Below, piece after piece: positions 47,288 to 58,600 of a stretch of DNA of 64,000 nt. Position numbers and translations under genes: made by a program. Position 1 is the stretch's first letter; each line of letters opens with the position of its first letter. The stretch is from the NCBI RefSeq assembly GCF_005144745.1, contig NZ_SWKK01000014.1, forward strand, positions 62,001-126,000, read 5' to 3'. Under the pieces are notes generated by a model. That model searched no databases. It was not told where the DNA came from and saw only the letters and a list, made by a program, of their open reading frames with translations. The stretch is from Flavobacterium sp. ASW18X (GTDB lineage: Bacteria; Bacteroidota; Bacteroidia; Flavobacteriales; Flavobacteriaceae).

Positions 47288-47479
47288 TTATTGTAGTTCC
47301 CTTTTAGTTAACTCAGTTGCCAACCTTGCGACAATTCTTCTTGCTTTTCTAATCTGCATTGGATTTTCTAATGGGGTAACCGAGTGCGCCATTTTTAAAT
47401 CCGCATATTCTTTCTTCAATTCAGCCAACTTTTGCTGAATCTCCTCTACCGATAATTCTTTAATCTCTGTTTGTTTCAT
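47288..47479 (-). CDS. rpmC: 50S ribosomal protein L29
   Basis: 63-residue two-helix uL29 ([40 protein letters not shown]) at the exit of the peptide tunnel. Eleven nt after rplP. Confidence 0.97.
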   Translation of the reverse strand: MKQTEIKELSVEEIQQKLAELKKEYADLKMAHSVTPLENPMQIRKARRIVARLATELTKRELQ

Positions 47480-47490
47480 CTCAGATCAGT

Positions 47491-47910
47491 TTATCCAGCG
47501 TAATCTCTGGCTACTACGAATTTTGTTTTTACCGGCAACTTTTGGGCAGCTAAACGCAAAGCTTCCTTTGCAATATCGTGTGGCACGCCAGCAACCTCAA
47601 ACATGATTCTACCTGGTTTTACAACTGCCACCCAATATTCGGGTGCACCCTTACCCTTACCCATACGCACCTCTAAAGGTTTTTTGGTAATAGGTTTGTC
47701 CGGGAATATTTTAATCCACAACTGCCCCTGCCTTTTCATATATCTAGTAGCGGCGATACGCGCAGCTTCTATTTGGCGAGAAGTAATAAAATGAGAATCC
47801 AAAGATTTGATACCAAACATACCATTAGACAACTGATGTCCTCTCTGGGAGTTCCCTTTCATTCTTCCCTTCTGGGCTTTACGAAATTTTGTTCTTTTAG
47901 GCTGTAACAT
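47491..47910 (-). CDS. rplP: 50S ribosomal protein L16
   Basis: 139-residue uL16: [20 protein letters not shown] at the N-terminus, then [20 protein letters not shown]-like and [20 protein letters not shown]. Positions the A-site tRNA. Twenty nt after rpsC. Confidence 0.98.
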   Translation of the reverse strand: MLQPKRTKFRKAQKGRMKGNSQRGHQLSNGMFGIKSLDSHFITSRQIEAARIAATRYMKRQGQLWIKIFPDKPITKKPLEVRMGKGKGAPEYWVAVVKPGRIMFEVAGVPHDIAKEALRLAAQKLPVKTKFVVARDYAG

Positions 47911-47930
47911 CTTACCTGCTCTTTACTCTG

Positions 47931-48650
47931 TTATTTTCTACGACGTTGTCTTTTACCACCGTCTTGTTTTCCTCCTCCTTTGGAATTTCCTTTAGAAAGA
48001 CCTACAAGTGGCGATAATTCTCTCTTACCATATACCTCTCCCTTCATAATCCATACCTTAATACCCAATCTACCATAAGTAGTGTGAGCCTCTTCTAAAG
48101 CATAGTCTACATCTGCTCTAAAGGTAGACAACGGAATTCTTCCATCCTTGTAAGTTTCTGAACGCGCCATTTCTGCCCCATTTAACCTACCAGAAATCTG
48201 AACTTTAATTCCTTCCGCATTCATTCTAATAGCAGCCGCTATAGCCATTTTAATAGCTCTACGGTAAGAAATTCTATTTTCTATTTGCCTTGCAATACTA
48301 GCAGCAACAAGGTTAGCATCCAACTCAGGTCTTTTAATTTCGTGAATGTTGATTTGAACCTCTTTACCAGTAATTTTTTTCAACTCTTCCTTCAATCTAT
48401 CAACCTCTTGCCCACCTTTACCAATAATGATACCAGGTCTTGCTGTTGTAATTGTAACTGTAATTAATTTTAGCGTACGCTCTATAATTACTCTAGAAAC
48501 ACTAGCCTTAGCTAAACGAGCATTGATATAACGTCTGATTTTATCATCTTCCGCCAACTTATCTCCATAATCATTTCCTCCATACCAATTGGACTCCCAT
48601 CCTCTGATGATTCCTAAACGATTTCCTATCGGATTAGTCTTTTGTCCCAT
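47931..48650 (-). CDS. rpsC: 30S ribosomal protein S3
   Basis: 239-residue uS3. [20 protein letters not shown] at the N-terminus, a KH domain with [20 protein letters not shown], and the C-terminal domain [21 protein letters not shown] basic tail ends in QRRRK. Forms part of the mRNA entry channel. Four nt after rplV. Confidence 0.98.
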   Translation of the reverse strand: MGQKTNPIGNRLGIIRGWESNWYGGNDYGDKLAEDDKIRRYINARLAKASVSRVIIERTLKLITVTITTARPGIIIGKGGQEVDRLKEELKKITGKEVQINIHEIKRPELDANLVAASIARQIENRISYRRAIKMAIAAAIRMNAEGIKVQISGRLNGAEMARSETYKDGRIPLSTFRADVDYALEEAHTTYGRLGIKVWIMKGEVYGKRELSPLVGLSKGNSKGGGKQDGGKRQRRRK

Positions 48651-48654
48651 ATTC

Positions 48655-49074
48655 TTATGCCGTTGTTTCTGAAGTTATTGTATTCTTAGCACCCAAAACC
48701 AAAGTTACGTGGTTAGAACGCTTTCTAATCCTATGAGCTCTACCTTGCGGAGCTGGACGCAAACGCTTCAACATAGTACCGCCATCCACACGAATTTCCT
48801 TAACAATTAAATCCGCATCTTCAATACTAGCATCTTCATTTTTAGCCTCCCAGTTAGCAATAGCAGAAAGCAAAAGTTTCTCTAATCTTCTAGAAGCTTC
48901 TTTTTGGTTGAATCTCAAAATAGCTAAAGCCATTTCTACTTTCTTACCACGAACTAAATCAGCTACTAATCTCATTTTTCTAGGCGAAGTAGGACAGTTA
49001 TTAAGCTTAGCAAACGCCATGCTTTTTTTCTCTTCCTTAATTCTTTCCGCCATTTGTCTCTTACGAACTCCCAT
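48655..49074 (-). CDS. rplV: 50S ribosomal protein L22
   Basis: 139-residue uL22: [20 protein letters not shown], then [20 protein letters not shown] and the tunnel-lining beta hairpin region [20 protein letters not shown]. The N-terminal extension [17 protein letters not shown] is typical of Bacteroidota. Six nt after rpsS. Confidence 0.97.
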   Translation of the reverse strand: MGVRKRQMAERIKEEKKSMAFAKLNNCPTSPRKMRLVADLVRGKKVEMALAILRFNQKEASRRLEKLLLSAIANWEAKNEDASIEDADLIVKEIRVDGGTMLKRLRPAPQGRAHRIRKRSNHVTLVLGAKNTITSETTA

Positions 49075-49080
49075 AGCTTA

Positions 49081-49359
49081 TTACTTTTTTCCTTTATTTT
49101 TAGCTCCAGCGTGTCCACGGAATGAACGCGTTGGTGAAAATTCGCCTAACTTGTGACCCACCATATTTTCCGTAACATAAACAGGAACGAATTGTTTTCC
49201 GTTATGTACTGCTATAGTCTGACCAACAAAATCAGGAGTTATCATTGAAGCTCTAGACCAAGTTTTAATTACAGTCTTCTTACCAGACTCAACATTTGCC
49301 TGAACCTTCTTTTCTAAACTAAAATGAACGTATGGTCCTTTTTTTAATGAACGTGCCAT
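49081..49359 (-). CDS. rpsS: 30S ribosomal protein S19
   Basis: 92-residue uS19: [40 protein letters not shown] and [20 protein letters not shown]. Located in the 30S head; forms a bridge with L5. Ten nt after rplB. Confidence 0.98.
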   Translation of the reverse strand: MARSLKKGPYVHFSLEKKVQANVESGKKTVIKTWSRASMITPDFVGQTIAVHNGKQFVPVYVTENMVGHKLGEFSPTRSFRGHAGAKNKGKK

Positions 49360-49369
49360 TTGTTATCTT

Positions 49370-50194
49370 TTATTTCTTTCTACGTTCTACAATATATCTG
49401 TTGCTATCCTTAGTTAAAGAACGAGTTCTATAACCTTTAGCTGGGATACCATTCTTAGATCTTGGGTGACCACCAGAAGCTCTACCTTCACCACCACCCA
49501 TTGGGTGATCTACAGGGTTCATAGCAACCGGTCTTGTTCTTGGTCTTCTACCTAACCATCTACTTCTACCTGCCTTACCAGACACTAGCAATTGATGGTC
49601 AGAATTAGATACTGCACCAATAGTAGCCATGCAAGTCGCTAAAATTAAACGGGTCTCACCAGAAGGCAACTTGATTGTCACAAACTTACCGTCTTTCGCC
49701 ATTAATTGTGCAAAAGTACCAGCACTTCTTGCCATCACCGCACCTTGACCAGGACGCAACTCAATACAAGAAATAATTGTTCCTAAAGGGATTTGCGACA
49801 GAAATAAAGCATTACCTATCTCTGGAGCAGCAGCATCACCAGAAACTATCTTCTGACCTACCTGCATACCATTTTGAGCAATAACATACCTTTTTTCACC
49901 ATCAGCATACTGCACTAATGCAATAAAAGCTGTTCTATTTGGATCATACTGTATAGAAACAATTTCCGCTTCTACACCATGTCTCTCTCTTTTGAAATCG
50001 ATTACACGATATCTTCTTTTATGACCACCACCTCTGTGACGCATGGTCATTTTTCCTTGACTGTTTCTACCTCCAGACTTTTTTAACGGAGCAAGTAAAC
50101 TTTTCTCCGGCTTATCAGTAGTTATCGCGTCAAATCCGTTAACTACTCTAAAACGCTGTCCAGGAGTGATGGGTTTTAATTTTCTAACTGACAT
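49370..50194 (-). CDS. rplB: 50S ribosomal protein L2
   Basis: 274-residue uL2, needed for subunit association and peptidyl-transferase function. Seen: [60 protein letters not shown] and [20 protein letters not shown], with the essential His in this last loop. Nine nt after rplW. Confidence 0.99.
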   Translation of the reverse strand: MSVRKLKPITPGQRFRVVNGFDAITTDKPEKSLLAPLKKSGGRNSQGKMTMRHRGGGHKRRYRVIDFKRERHGVEAEIVSIQYDPNRTAFIALVQYADGEKRYVIAQNGMQVGQKIVSGDAAAPEIGNALFLSQIPLGTIISCIELRPGQGAVMARSAGTFAQLMAKDGKFVTIKLPSGETRLILATCMATIGAVSNSDHQLLVSGKAGRSRWLGRRPRTRPVAMNPVDHPMGGGEGRASGGHPRSKNGIPAKGYRTRSLTKDSNRYIVERRKK

Positions 50195-50203
50195 TACCCT
50201 GTT

Positions 50204-50494
50204 TTATAGATTACTATAGAAATCAATAATATCTCCTTCCGCAACATCAACAACCGCCTTCTTTCTCAAGTTGGTCTTACCATGTTGAATTCCAGTTTTT
50301 GTATACCTAGTCTTGCGGTTAGGACCATAATTCATTGTCCTTACTTTTTCAACAGAAACACCATAAGTTGCTTCTACAGCTTCCTTAATCTGCAACTTAT
50401 TTGCAGTTGGATTCACGTAAAAACCATAGCGATTAAACAACTCGCTCTCCGCAGTCATCTTTTCTGTTATGATTGGCTTTATCAACACACTCAT
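50204..50494 (-). CDS. rplW: 50S ribosomal protein L23
   Basis: 96-residue uL23 at the peptide exit, the docking site of SRP and trigger factor. Seen: LIKPIITEKMTAESELFNRY and PTANKLQIKEAVEATYGVSV, KVRTMNYGPNRKTRYTKTG. Seven nt after rplD. Confidence 0.98.
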   Translation of the reverse strand: MSVLIKPIITEKMTAESELFNRYGFYVNPTANKLQIKEAVEATYGVSVEKVRTMNYGPNRKTRYTKTGIQHGKTNLRKKAVVDVAEGDIIDFYSNL

Positions 50495-50501
50495 CTTGTT
50501 C

Positions 50502-51131
50502 CTATTTACTTAAATTCTCTTGAATTCCTTCTAACGCACCTTCTAAAACCACAATGCTATTTGCATTTAAAATTTTATAGGTATTTAATTCTGATGTTGT
50601 AACTACATCAGAACGCTTTAAATTACGAGAGGATAGATACAAATTACTATTAGCATCACCTAACACAACCAAAGACTTTTTATCCTGAATACCTAAAGAA
50701 GAAAGAAAAGCTTTAAAGTCTTTAGTTTTTGGGGTTTCAAAATTGAAATCCTCCACAACAACCAAAGCACTTTCTTTAGATTTAATACTTAAAGCCGACT
50801 TTCTAGCTAAACGCTTTAGAGACTTATTAAGCTTTTGACCATACAATCTTGGCCTAGGACCAAAAATTCTACCACCACCTCTAAAAACGGGAGATTTTAT
50901 ACTACCCGCACGAGCAGTACCAGTACCTTTTTGCTTTTTAAGCTTCCTAGTACTTCCAGCAATTTCTGCTCTCTCTTTCGCCTTATGCGTACCTTGACGT
51001 TGATGCGCCAAATACTGTTTAACATCCAAATAAATGGCATGTTCGTTAGGCTCTATTCCAAAAACATCATCGGAAAGTTCAACCTTCCTACCTGTGTCTT
51101 TACCTTTACTATCTAATACAGCTACCTTCAT
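50502..51131 (-). CDS. rplD: 50S ribosomal protein L4
   Basis: 209 residues from the ATG at 51131 ([14 protein letters not shown]), 4 nt after the rplC stop. A longer frame from 51146 would overlap rplC and is not favoured. The tunnel loop is [20 protein letters not shown] then [20 protein letters not shown]. In E. coli L4 also represses its own operon by transcription attenuation in the S10 leader, which is of interest given the structured leader before rplC here. Confidence 0.97.
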   Translation of the reverse strand: MKVAVLDSKGKDTGRKVELSDDVFGIEPNEHAIYLDVKQYLAHQRQGTHKAKERAEIAGSTRKLKKQKGTGTARAGSIKSPVFRGGGRIFGPRPRLYGQKLNKSLKRLARKSALSIKSKESALVVVEDFNFETPKTKDFKAFLSSLGIQDKKSLVVLGDANSNLYLSSRNLKRSDVVTTSELNTYKILNANSIVVLEGALEGIQENLSK

Positions 51132-51135
51132 CCCC

Positions 51136-51753
51136 TTATTTTTCAATGGTTACGTAAGCATTTTTATGACCAGGAATTGCACCTTTAATAACAATTAAGT
51201 TTTTTTCTGGCACAACTTTTAACACTCTAAGGTTTTGAACAGTAACTCTGTCACCACCCATACGACCTGCCATCCTAAGACCTTTCACAACCTTAGAAGG
51301 AGTAGACGCAGCACCAATAGAACCTGGAGCTCTTAAACGGTTATGCTGACCATGAGTAGCTTGACCTACACCACCGAAACCATGCCTTTTAACAACACCC
51401 TGAAATCCTTTACCTTTAGATGTACCAACAACATCCACGAATTCTCCCTCCGCGAACAAGTCTACACCTACAGTATCACCTAATTTAAATTCCCCTTCAA
51501 AATCACGGAACTCGACAACTTTTCTCTTAGGCGATGCGCCGGCCTTTTTAAAATGACCTTGTTCAGCTTTGCTGGTACGCTTTTCTGCCTTGTCATCGAA
51601 ACCTAATTGAAGAGCACTATACCCATCAACCTCTTCGGTTCTGACTTGGGTAACGACACAAGGTCCAGCTTGAATAACGGTACATGGAATGTTCTTCCCA
51701 TTCTCGTCAAAAATGCTGGTCATGCCGATTTTCTTTCCTATTAACCCAGACAT
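51136..51753 (-). CDS. rplC: 50S ribosomal protein L3
   Basis: 205-residue uL3: [20 protein letters not shown], then [40 protein letters not shown] and [21 protein letters not shown] nucleator of 50S assembly near the peptidyl-transferase centre. It is preceded by the longest gap of the cluster (167 nt), which carries hairpins and a -7 box. Confidence 0.98.
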   Translation of the reverse strand: MSGLIGKKIGMTSIFDENGKNIPCTVIQAGPCVVTQVRTEEVDGYSALQLGFDDKAEKRTSKAEQGHFKKAGASPKRKVVEFRDFEGEFKLGDTVGVDLFAEGEFVDVVGTSKGKGFQGVVKRHGFGGVGQATHGQHNRLRAPGSIGAASTPSKVVKGLRMAGRMGGDRVTVQNLRVLKVVPEKNLIVIKGAIPGHKNAYVTIEK

Positions 51754-51790
51754 ATTTATAATTTATTAATAATTCACTTTTAAATTCACA

Positions 51791-51804
51791 CCGATATTTA
51801 TCGG
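51791..51804 (-). other. Small hairpin 3 upstream of rplC
   Basis: CCGAT-ATTT-ATCGG, a 5-bp stem with a 4-nt loop (the palindrome is symmetric), immediately after the T-run of the terminator-like hairpin. It may be the 5' structure of transcripts that read through. Confidence 0.35.
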
Positions 51805-51805
51805 C

Positions 51806-51842
51806 AAAAAAATTGGGTCAAAAGAAAGTATCCTGTGACCCA
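51806..51842 (-). promoter_or_regulatory. Terminator-like attenuator hairpin upstream of rplC
   Basis: On the minus strand TGGGTCA, a 15-nt loop and TGACCCA (stem arms at 51836-51842 and 51814-51820) are followed by A and a run of seven to nine T's. This has the form of a Rho-independent terminator placed inside an operon, about 50 nt upstream of rplC. In E. coli the S10 operon has an L4-controlled attenuator; the arrangement here is analogous but unproven. Confidence 0.55.
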
Positions 51843-51893
51843 GTTTATTTCTTTTTACCCGTTTTTCCTTCGCACAAAGCTCAGGACATGTAA

Positions 51894-51913
51894 CACCTTT
51901 ATCTTAAAAGGCG
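51894..51913 (-). other. Hairpin 1 at the start of the rplC leader
   Basis: CGCCTTT-TAAGAT-AAAGGTG on the minus strand, a 7-bp stem including one G-T pair with a 6-nt loop. It begins about 3 nt after the -7 box at 51916-51923, so it would sit near the 5' end of a transcript from that promoter. Confidence 0.45.
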
Positions 51914-51915
51914 TG

Positions 51916-51923
51916 CAAAGTTA
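51916..51923 (-). promoter_or_regulatory. Candidate -7 promoter box for the rplC operon, overlapping the rpsJ stop
   Basis: TAACTTTG on the minus strand is a perfect match to TAnnTTTG; its first three bases are the rpsJ stop codon. A transcript from here would have a leader of about 160 nt containing the hairpins. No convincing -33 TTG is seen in the rpsJ coding region. Confidence 0.4.
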
Positions 51924-52226
51924 CACTTTTATTTCGACTTCTACACCACTTGGAAGCTCTAATTTCATTAAAGCATCAATTGTTTTTGAAGAAGAACTAT
52001 AAATATCAAGCAATCTCTTGTAAGAACTAAGCTCAAATTGCTCTCTAGACTTCTTATTAACGTGAGGCGAACGAAGCACCGTAAAAATCTTTTTATTTGT
52101 TGGCAACGGTATTGGACCAGTAACTACCGCACCTGTTGTCTTTACAGTTTTCACAATCTTTTCAGCAGACTTGTCCACCAAATTGTGATCGTAAGACTTT
52201 AATTTAATTCTAATCTTTTGACTCAT
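51921..52226 (-). CDS. rpsJ: 30S ribosomal protein S10
   Basis: 101-residue uS10: [40 protein letters not shown] and [20 protein letters not shown]. Located in the 30S head; also a NusE antitermination factor. Eleven nt after fusA; no tuf gene lies between them. Confidence 0.98.
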   Translation of the reverse strand: MSQKIRIKLKSYDHNLVDKSAEKIVKTVKTTGAVVTGPIPLPTNKKIFTVLRSPHVNKKSREQFELSSYKRLLDIYSSSSKTIDALMKLELPSGVEVEIKV

Positions 52227-52237
52227 CTTCTGAAAAA

Positions 52238-54364
52238 TTAAGCAGTTACACCTTTAGCGGCTTTAATTACCTCTTCTGCAATATTAGATGGAGTTTCTGC
52301 GTAGTGAGAGAATTCCATTGTCGAAGTTGCACGACCTGAGGACAACGTTCTTAAGGAAGTTACATATCCAAACATTTCTGATAATGGAACATCTGCCTTA
52401 ATTACCTTGGAGCCTGAACGATCAGACATGTTGTTCACCTGCCCCCTTCTTCTGTTCAAATCCCCAACAATATCACCCATGTTTTCTTCTGGAGTTAAAA
52501 CTTCCAGCTTCATAATTGGCTCCATTAATACCGCCTTCGCTTTCTTAGCAGCAACTTTGTAACCTAACTTAGCCGCCAATTCGAAAGATAAAGAGTCAGA
52601 ATCCACAGGGTGAAAAGAACCATCCTTAAGAGTAACCTTCATACTATCCATCTCAAATCCAGCCAAAGGACCATTTTTCATAGCCTCTTTAAAACCTTTC
52701 TCAACAGACGGAATATATTCTCTTGGTATATTACCACCCTTAATTTCGTTTACAAACTCAAGACCAGCTTTACCGTCTTCAGAAGGCTCCATAACGAATA
52801 CGATATCCGCAAATTTACCACGACCACCAGTTTGCTTCTTATAAGTCTCTCTGTGATCAGCAACAGCCGTAAGCGCTTCTTTATACTCAACCTGAGGTTG
52901 ACCCTGATTCACCTCTACCTTAAATTCTCTTCTTAAACGATCCACAATAATATCCAAGTGAAGCTCACCCATACCGGAAATAATTGTCTGCCCAGATGCT
53001 TCATCTGTTTTCACCTGAAAAGTAGGGTCCTCTTCAGCCAATTTAGCTAAAGCCATACCCAATTTATCTACATCAGCCTTAGTTTTAGGCTCTACAGCGA
53101 TACCAATTACCGGATCAGGAAACTCCATGCTTTCCAATACAATAGGATGTTTTTCATCAGATAAAGTATCCCCAGTCTTGATATCTTTAAACCCTACAGC
53201 GGCACCAATATCCCCAGCTGAAATACGCTCTATAGCATTTTGCTTATTAGAGTGCATCTGATAAATCCTAGATATACGCTCCTTATTACCAGAACGGTTA
53301 TTTAATACATAAGAACCAGCTTCAAGAGTACCAGAATAAGCTCTAAAGAATGCTAAACGCCCCACGAATGGATCCGTAGCAATTTTAAAGGCAAGAGCAG
53401 CAAATGGCTCTTTCGGATCCGGCTTTCTTGCAACCTCTGCACCTGTATCTGGATTCTCACCAACAATAGCTTCCTTATCTAATGGAGAAGGAAGATATCT
53501 ACAAACAGCATCCAATAAGAACTGAACACCTTTATTCTTAAATGCAGAACCACATATCATTGGTATGATACTCATATCCATTACCGCAGCACGTAACGCA
53601 GCATGAATCTCATCTTCAGTTATTGAATTTTCATCTTCAAAGAACTTCTCCATTAAGTTCTCATCATATTCCGCAACAGCCTCAATTAGCATAGCTCTAT
53701 ACTCACTAACTTCAGCTTTCATATCTTCAGGAATATCGATTACATCAAAAGTAGACCCAAAGTTATCATCATGCCACACAATAGCACGATTCTTAACCAA
53801 ATCTACAATCCCCCTAAAATCAGCTTCTTCACCAATTGGCAATACAATAGGAACGGCATTAGACTTCAACATATCCTTAACCTGCTTACACACGTTTAGG
53901 AAATTAGAACCCTGTCTATCCATCTTATTTACAAAGCCCATACGCGGAACTTTATAATTATCCGCCAATCTCCAGTTAGTCTCTGATTGTGGCTCAACAC
54001 CATCAACAGCACTAAAAAGGAAAACTAATCCATCTAAAACACGTAATGAACGATTTACCTCTACCGTAAAATCAACGTGCCCAGGAGTATCAATTATATT
54101 AAAGTGATAACCTTTAGCATCAGCCGTAGGCTTACCTTGCTCTGTAGGAAATTGCCATGTACAAGTGGTAGCTGCAGAAGTAATCGTGATACCACGCTCT
54201 TGCTCTTGCTCCATCCAGTCCATTGTTGCAGCACCATCATGAACTTCCCCTATTTTGTGGCTCACACCAGTGTAAAATAAGATACGCTCAGTAGTTGTGG
54301 TCTTACCCGCATCAATATGCGCTGCAATTCCAATATTTCTTGTAAGTTTTAAATCTCTAGCCAT
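52238..54364 (-). CDS. fusA: Elongation factor G
   Basis: 708-residue translocase GTPase. G domain with [19 protein letters not shown] at about residue 15, the switch [28 protein letters not shown] and [10 protein letters not shown]; domains II-V follow, with [19 protein letters not shown] and the domain IV/V region [20 protein letters not shown]. Drives tRNA-mRNA translocation. Eight nt after rpsG. Confidence 0.99.
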   Translation of the reverse strand: MARDLKLTRNIGIAAHIDAGKTTTTERILFYTGVSHKIGEVHDGAATMDWMEQEQERGITITSAATTCTWQFPTEQGKPTADAKGYHFNIIDTPGHVDFTVEVNRSLRVLDGLVFLFSAVDGVEPQSETNWRLADNYKVPRMGFVNKMDRQGSNFLNVCKQVKDMLKSNAVPIVLPIGEEADFRGIVDLVKNRAIVWHDDNFGSTFDVIDIPEDMKAEVSEYRAMLIEAVAEYDENLMEKFFEDENSITEDEIHAALRAAVMDMSIIPMICGSAFKNKGVQFLLDAVCRYLPSPLDKEAIVGENPDTGAEVARKPDPKEPFAALAFKIATDPFVGRLAFFRAYSGTLEAGSYVLNNRSGNKERISRIYQMHSNKQNAIERISAGDIGAAVGFKDIKTGDTLSDEKHPIVLESMEFPDPVIGIAVEPKTKADVDKLGMALAKLAEEDPTFQVKTDEASGQTIISGMGELHLDIIVDRLRREFKVEVNQGQPQVEYKEALTAVADHRETYKKQTGGRGKFADIVFVMEPSEDGKAGLEFVNEIKGGNIPREYIPSVEKGFKEAMKNGPLAGFEMDSMKVTLKDGSFHPVDSDSLSFELAAKLGYKVAAKKAKAVLMEPIMKLEVLTPEENMGDIVGDLNRRRGQVNNMSDRSGSKVIKADVPLSEMFGYVTSLRTLSSGRATSTMEFSHYAETPSNIAEEVIKAAKGVTA

Positions 54365-54372
54365 TAGTCAAA

Positions 54373-54849
54373 TTAAAATCTGAAGTGTGAAAATGCTTTA
54401 TTGGCTTCTGCCATTTTATGTGTATCAACTCTTTTCTTCACCGCAGCACCTTCTTCCTTTGCAGCCGCTAGAATTTCAGAAGCCAATTTCAAAGCCATTG
54501 ACTTTTCATTACGCTTTCTTGCATAACTTATCAACCACTTCATAGCCGTAGAAATTTTACGGTCTGGCCTAATTTGCATTGGAATTTGAAAAGTTGCACC
54601 ACCAACACGCCTACTTCTAACCTCAACGTGCGGCATCACATTAGATAATGCATCTTTCCACAACTCTAAGGCTGTTTTTTCCTCATCAGTTTTCTTTTGA
54701 TTAACTATATCAATAGCATCGTAAAAAACCTTGAATGCAACGGATTTCTTTCCGTCCCACATCATCATATTAACAAAACGTGTCACCAATTGATCATTAA
54801 ATCTAGGATCTGGTAACAACGGTCTCTTTTTTGCCTGTCTTTTTCTCAT
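54373..54849 (-). CDS. rpsG: 30S ribosomal protein S7
   Basis: 158-residue uS7, the assembly initiator of the 30S head. Seen: [60 protein letters not shown] and [13 protein letters not shown]. Nineteen nt after rpsL. Confidence 0.98.
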   Translation of the reverse strand: MRKRQAKKRPLLPDPRFNDQLVTRFVNMMMWDGKKSVAFKVFYDAIDIVNQKKTDEEKTALELWKDALSNVMPHVEVRSRRVGGATFQIPMQIRPDRKISTAMKWLISYARKRNEKSMALKLASEILAAAKEEGAAVKKRVDTHKMAEANKAFSHFRF

Positions 54850-54868
54850 CGCTTCTTAATAAAGTTGA

Positions 54869-55243
54869 TTACTTCTTAGGGCGTTTAGCACCGTACTTAG
54901 ACCTTCTTTGTGTTCTACCAGCTACACCAGCAGTATCCAAAGCACCACGTACAATGTGATACCTTACTCCAGGTAAATCTTTTACCCTTCCACCTCTTAC
55001 CAATACTATCGAGTGCTCTTGGAGGTTATGCCCTTCTCCCGGGATGTATGCGTTCACCTCTTTACCGTTAGTCAACCTAACCCTTGCAACTTTACGCATT
55101 GCAGAGTTTGGTTTTTTAGGCGTAGTAGTATATACACGCGTACAAACACCCCTTCTTTGTGGGCAAGAATCCAAAGCAGCCGATTTGCTCTTCTTGGCAA
55201 TTGTGCTCCTTCCTTTTCTTACTAATTGTGAAATTGTTGGCAT
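54869..55243 (-). CDS. rpsL: 30S ribosomal protein S12
   Basis: 124-residue uS12, part of the decoding centre. [20 protein letters not shown] and [20 protein letters not shown] are present; the two Lys residues equivalent to E. coli Lys43 and Lys88 are wild type, so no streptomycin-resistance change is seen. First gene of the supercluster; a canonical promoter and a 5' hairpin lie upstream. Confidence 0.99.
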   Translation of the reverse strand: MPTISQLVRKGRSTIAKKSKSAALDSCPQRRGVCTRVYTTTPKKPNSAMRKVARVRLTNGKEVNAYIPGEGHNLQEHSIVLVRGGRVKDLPGVRYHIVRGALDTAGVAGRTQRRSKYGAKRPKK

Positions 55244-55270
55244 TAAATTACTATATTTAAATACTTATAA

Positions 55271-55285
55271 CCCTCTTTTTGAGGG
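55271..55285 (-). other. Leader hairpin of the rpsL transcript
   Basis: CCCTC-AAAAA-GAGGG on the minus strand, a 5-bp GC-rich stem that begins 4 nt after the -7 box, so at or next to the 5' end of the mRNA. Possibly stabilises the transcript. Confidence 0.5.
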
Positions 55286-55288
55286 CTG

Positions 55289-55319
55289 CAAATGTAGTAA
55301 TATTTCTAAACTATTCAAA
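55289..55319 (-). promoter_or_regulatory. Promoter of the ribosomal supercluster (rpsL)
   Basis: On the minus strand TTTG (55316-55319), a 19-nt spacer and TACATTTG (55289-55296). This matches the Bacteroidota housekeeping promoter (TTG near -33 and TAnnTTTG near -7) at standard spacing, 45 nt before the rpsL start. Confidence 0.75.
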
Positions 55320-55676
55320 TACAGTAGCCAATATTTTATTTTTACCCAAATTTTTAGAACACAAAATAGACAAGCAAAACACGAAAACACCAATCCCTAC
55401 CCCTCCCATATTGAATAACGGTAGTTTTCAATAATTTCATTTCAAGAAGAATTCAACTATTTAGTTTTTATTAACACCACACAATACATCATAAAAGACA
55501 GCCTCTTTTATGAAATCTCTATTTTAATGGTTAAATATTAATTATTTACCAATTACTCCAATCCCAAATTTTAAAAATTTAATATTTCTAAATATTCTTA
55601 AAATTTAATGAATATAGCTTGGATTATTAACATGAATTTAGGACTTTAGTCCCCAGCTAATTCAAATAATTTTAAA

Positions 55677-58600
55677 ATGAAAACAAAATTAAGTGGAATT
55701 TTAACGCTACTCATGGCGTTAATTGTGCACATTTCGTTTGCACAAGAAAAGACGATTTCAGGTACGGTTACTGATGCCGATGGTCTTCCATTACCCGGAG
55801 TTAATGTCCTAGTAGAGGGTACTTCTAATGGAACCCAGTCTGACTTTGATGGAAAATACACCATCAATGCCAGTACTGGCCAAACATTATTGTTTACTTA
55901 CATTGGACAGAAAAATGTACGAAAAGCTGTTGGAGCAGGAAATACCATTGATGTCCAGATGGTAGAAGATGCTCAGGCTTTAGAAGAAGTAGTTGTTACT
56001 GCCTTGGGTTTTGAAAAAAAGAAGGATGACGACATATCTTCATCTACTATTATCAAAACTGACAAAATTTCTAGATCTGGTGAACCAAACTTAGTACAAG
56101 GTCTTGCAGGAAAAACTTCAGGTGTTAACATAACACAGAACTCTGGAGACCCTGGTGCAGGGGCATACATTCAAATTAGGGGGCAAAACACAATTTTAGG
56201 AAATAGCTCCCCATTGATTATTGTAGATGGAGTACCAGTCTCCAATAGTGCTTTCGGAGCTGGCACCGCTGGTGTTGTACAACAATCAAGACTTAACGAC
56301 ATACCAGCTAGCGATATTGAAAGTGTTACGGTCTTAAAGGGTGCTGCAGCTGCAGCAGTTTGGGGTACAGGTGCAGCAAATGGTGTAGTAGTCATTAAAA
56401 CAAAAAAAGGCAGCGGAATTGGCAAAATGTCTATAGATGTTACTAGTAGCTTAAGTGTTGATGAAGTTAATAGAGAACACGAAAAGCAAGGCATCTATGG
56501 ACAGGGAGCAGGCGGCTCATGGAGCTCAAATGCCAATGGTCTATCTTGGGGTGATAAAATAGCTGATAGAACTGGTGGAAGTGATGTCTTTGATACATCT
56601 GGAGCTTACTTTGTTGGAAACCAAACAGGAAATACTTATTATCCAGTTACTACGAAAAATAGCCAAGAAGTTTTCAACGCTGTCAACAGAGACCAAATAT
56701 TTAGAACTGGTGTAACCCAAAATTATTCGGCAGGTATTAGCTTTGCTGAATCTAATTCCAACACCTATTTAGGTTTAGCAAGAGTTGACCAAAAAGGTAT
56801 TATTAATGGTCAGTCTGATTATGAGAGAAATACTGTTCGTCTTAACCATTTTAGAATGATGAGCGATAAATTTTCGATTAGATTCAATACTTCTTATGCC
56901 CACTCAAATTCTAACAGAATACAAACAGGTTCAAATTTAAATGGTTTATACTTAGGATATTTAAGAACATCTCCGGATTTTGACAACACCGATTACGAGG
57001 GCACTTATTTTGCATCAGCTAACGATCCTGTTGGCGCATCCAATAGTCATAGATCTTATAGAGCAAGACATCTAGGAGAGGCTTCCGCCATATATAATAA
57101 TCCAGGATGGACTATTAATAATATATCCAATCCAAATACTGTAAATCGTTTTACCTTAGCGCCTGAATTGAATTATAATTTTAATGAAAGCTTAGGACTT
57201 ACCGTTAGATATGGATTAGATTTCTATTTAGATAAGAGAAACACATATTTCCCTGTTAATTCTGCTGGGGATTTTTCTCAAGGTGCTTACTTTAGAGATG
57301 ACTATTCCGAAAAAATCGAAAATTTAAATATTTTCTTTAACGGGAATTTTGAACTAAGCGAAACGTCCAATATTAATTGGATTCTTGGTTACATGTTAGA
57401 ATCTACACGTTATAGTAGATTTAGTTCATCAACGAACATTTTCCTTAACCCTGATCCGGTTAGACAGCTAATGAACAATGCTACCAACGAAAACATATTA
57501 GCTTCAGAATTCAATAGTTTGAACAGAAAAAATGGTGCTTATTATTCTTTTAACCTTGGGTATGGAGGTCTATTATTTGAAACAACAGGTAGGATGGAAA
57601 GAGCCACAACAGTGGAAGATTTGAACTTCTTCCCCTCTGTATCTTTAGGTTACGACCTGACGGAAAATTTAATAGATTCTGATTTTTTATCATTTGCAAA
57701 AGTTAGAGCCTCTTACGGTCAAATTGGAATCGAACCACAGTTATATCTTGCAAGAGACGTATTCTTCTCTTCCACAGCAGGAGCAGAGGGCTGGGGAGAT
57801 TACTTAGACGGAGCAAATTACGGAGGAACTGTTAGAAGAGGTGCTGTAAGAGGTAATCCAGACCTAACAATCGAAAAAATCAAAGAATTTGAGGTAGGAG
57901 CTGACTTTAGATTTCTTGAAGACAGACTTAGTCTAGGACTAACCTATTATGATAGATTAACAACTGATGCAATATTAGAATTAGAATTACCTGCATCTAC
58001 CGGTTATTCTTCTACGTATGAAAATGCAGCTGAAATTTCTAACAAAGGAGTTGAAGTAGATTTTAGTTACTCTATTTTAAGAAATGAAAATTGGAAACTG
58101 GACTTATTTGGTAACTGGACTACTTATAAGAATATAGTGGAAAAACTACCAAATGTATCTAGATATATTCTAAATGGATTTACATCTACATCTTCAGCGG
58201 TTGTAGAAGGGGAACCTTTTGGAGCTATCTACGGTGGACGTTATTTAAGAGACGACAATGGCACAATCCAGTTAGATGCGGACGGATTTCCTTTGATTGA
58301 TGCCGAGCAAGGTGTCATTGGAGATCCTAATCCCGACTGGAGAGGTGGTTTGGGAATGTCTTTAGACCATAAAGGATTTAAGTTCTCATTCTTATTTGAA
58401 ACAAGTCAGGGTAACGATATGTGGGGAGGAACCAATGGAGTATTACATTATTTTGGAATACACCCAAATACAGCAGTTGAATCTGTTGCTGAAGTAGATT
58501 TACCAAGATATTCAGGTGGATTTGGAGGAGTAATTCCAGCTGGAACAACTTTTAGAGGATCGGTTGCTGACTTTGGAGGCGGACCTGTGGCATTAGAAGA

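Larger units (their letters stand above)
55244..55676. other. Divergent intergenic region, 433 bp
   Basis: Between rpsL (minus) and the SusC-like gene (plus). It contains the rpsL promoter and leader hairpin near one end. The rest is very AT-rich. Near the susC end is a GGAC-TTTA-GTCC palindrome (55641-55652), 25 nt before the ATG; no perfect TAnnTTTG is seen for susC. No RNA gene recognised. Confidence 0.5.

Noticed and set aside
48655-55243. Many overlapping reading frames on the plus strand opposite ribosomal genes
   Set aside because: They lack recognisable domains or start signals and lie opposite conserved genes; treated as chance frames.
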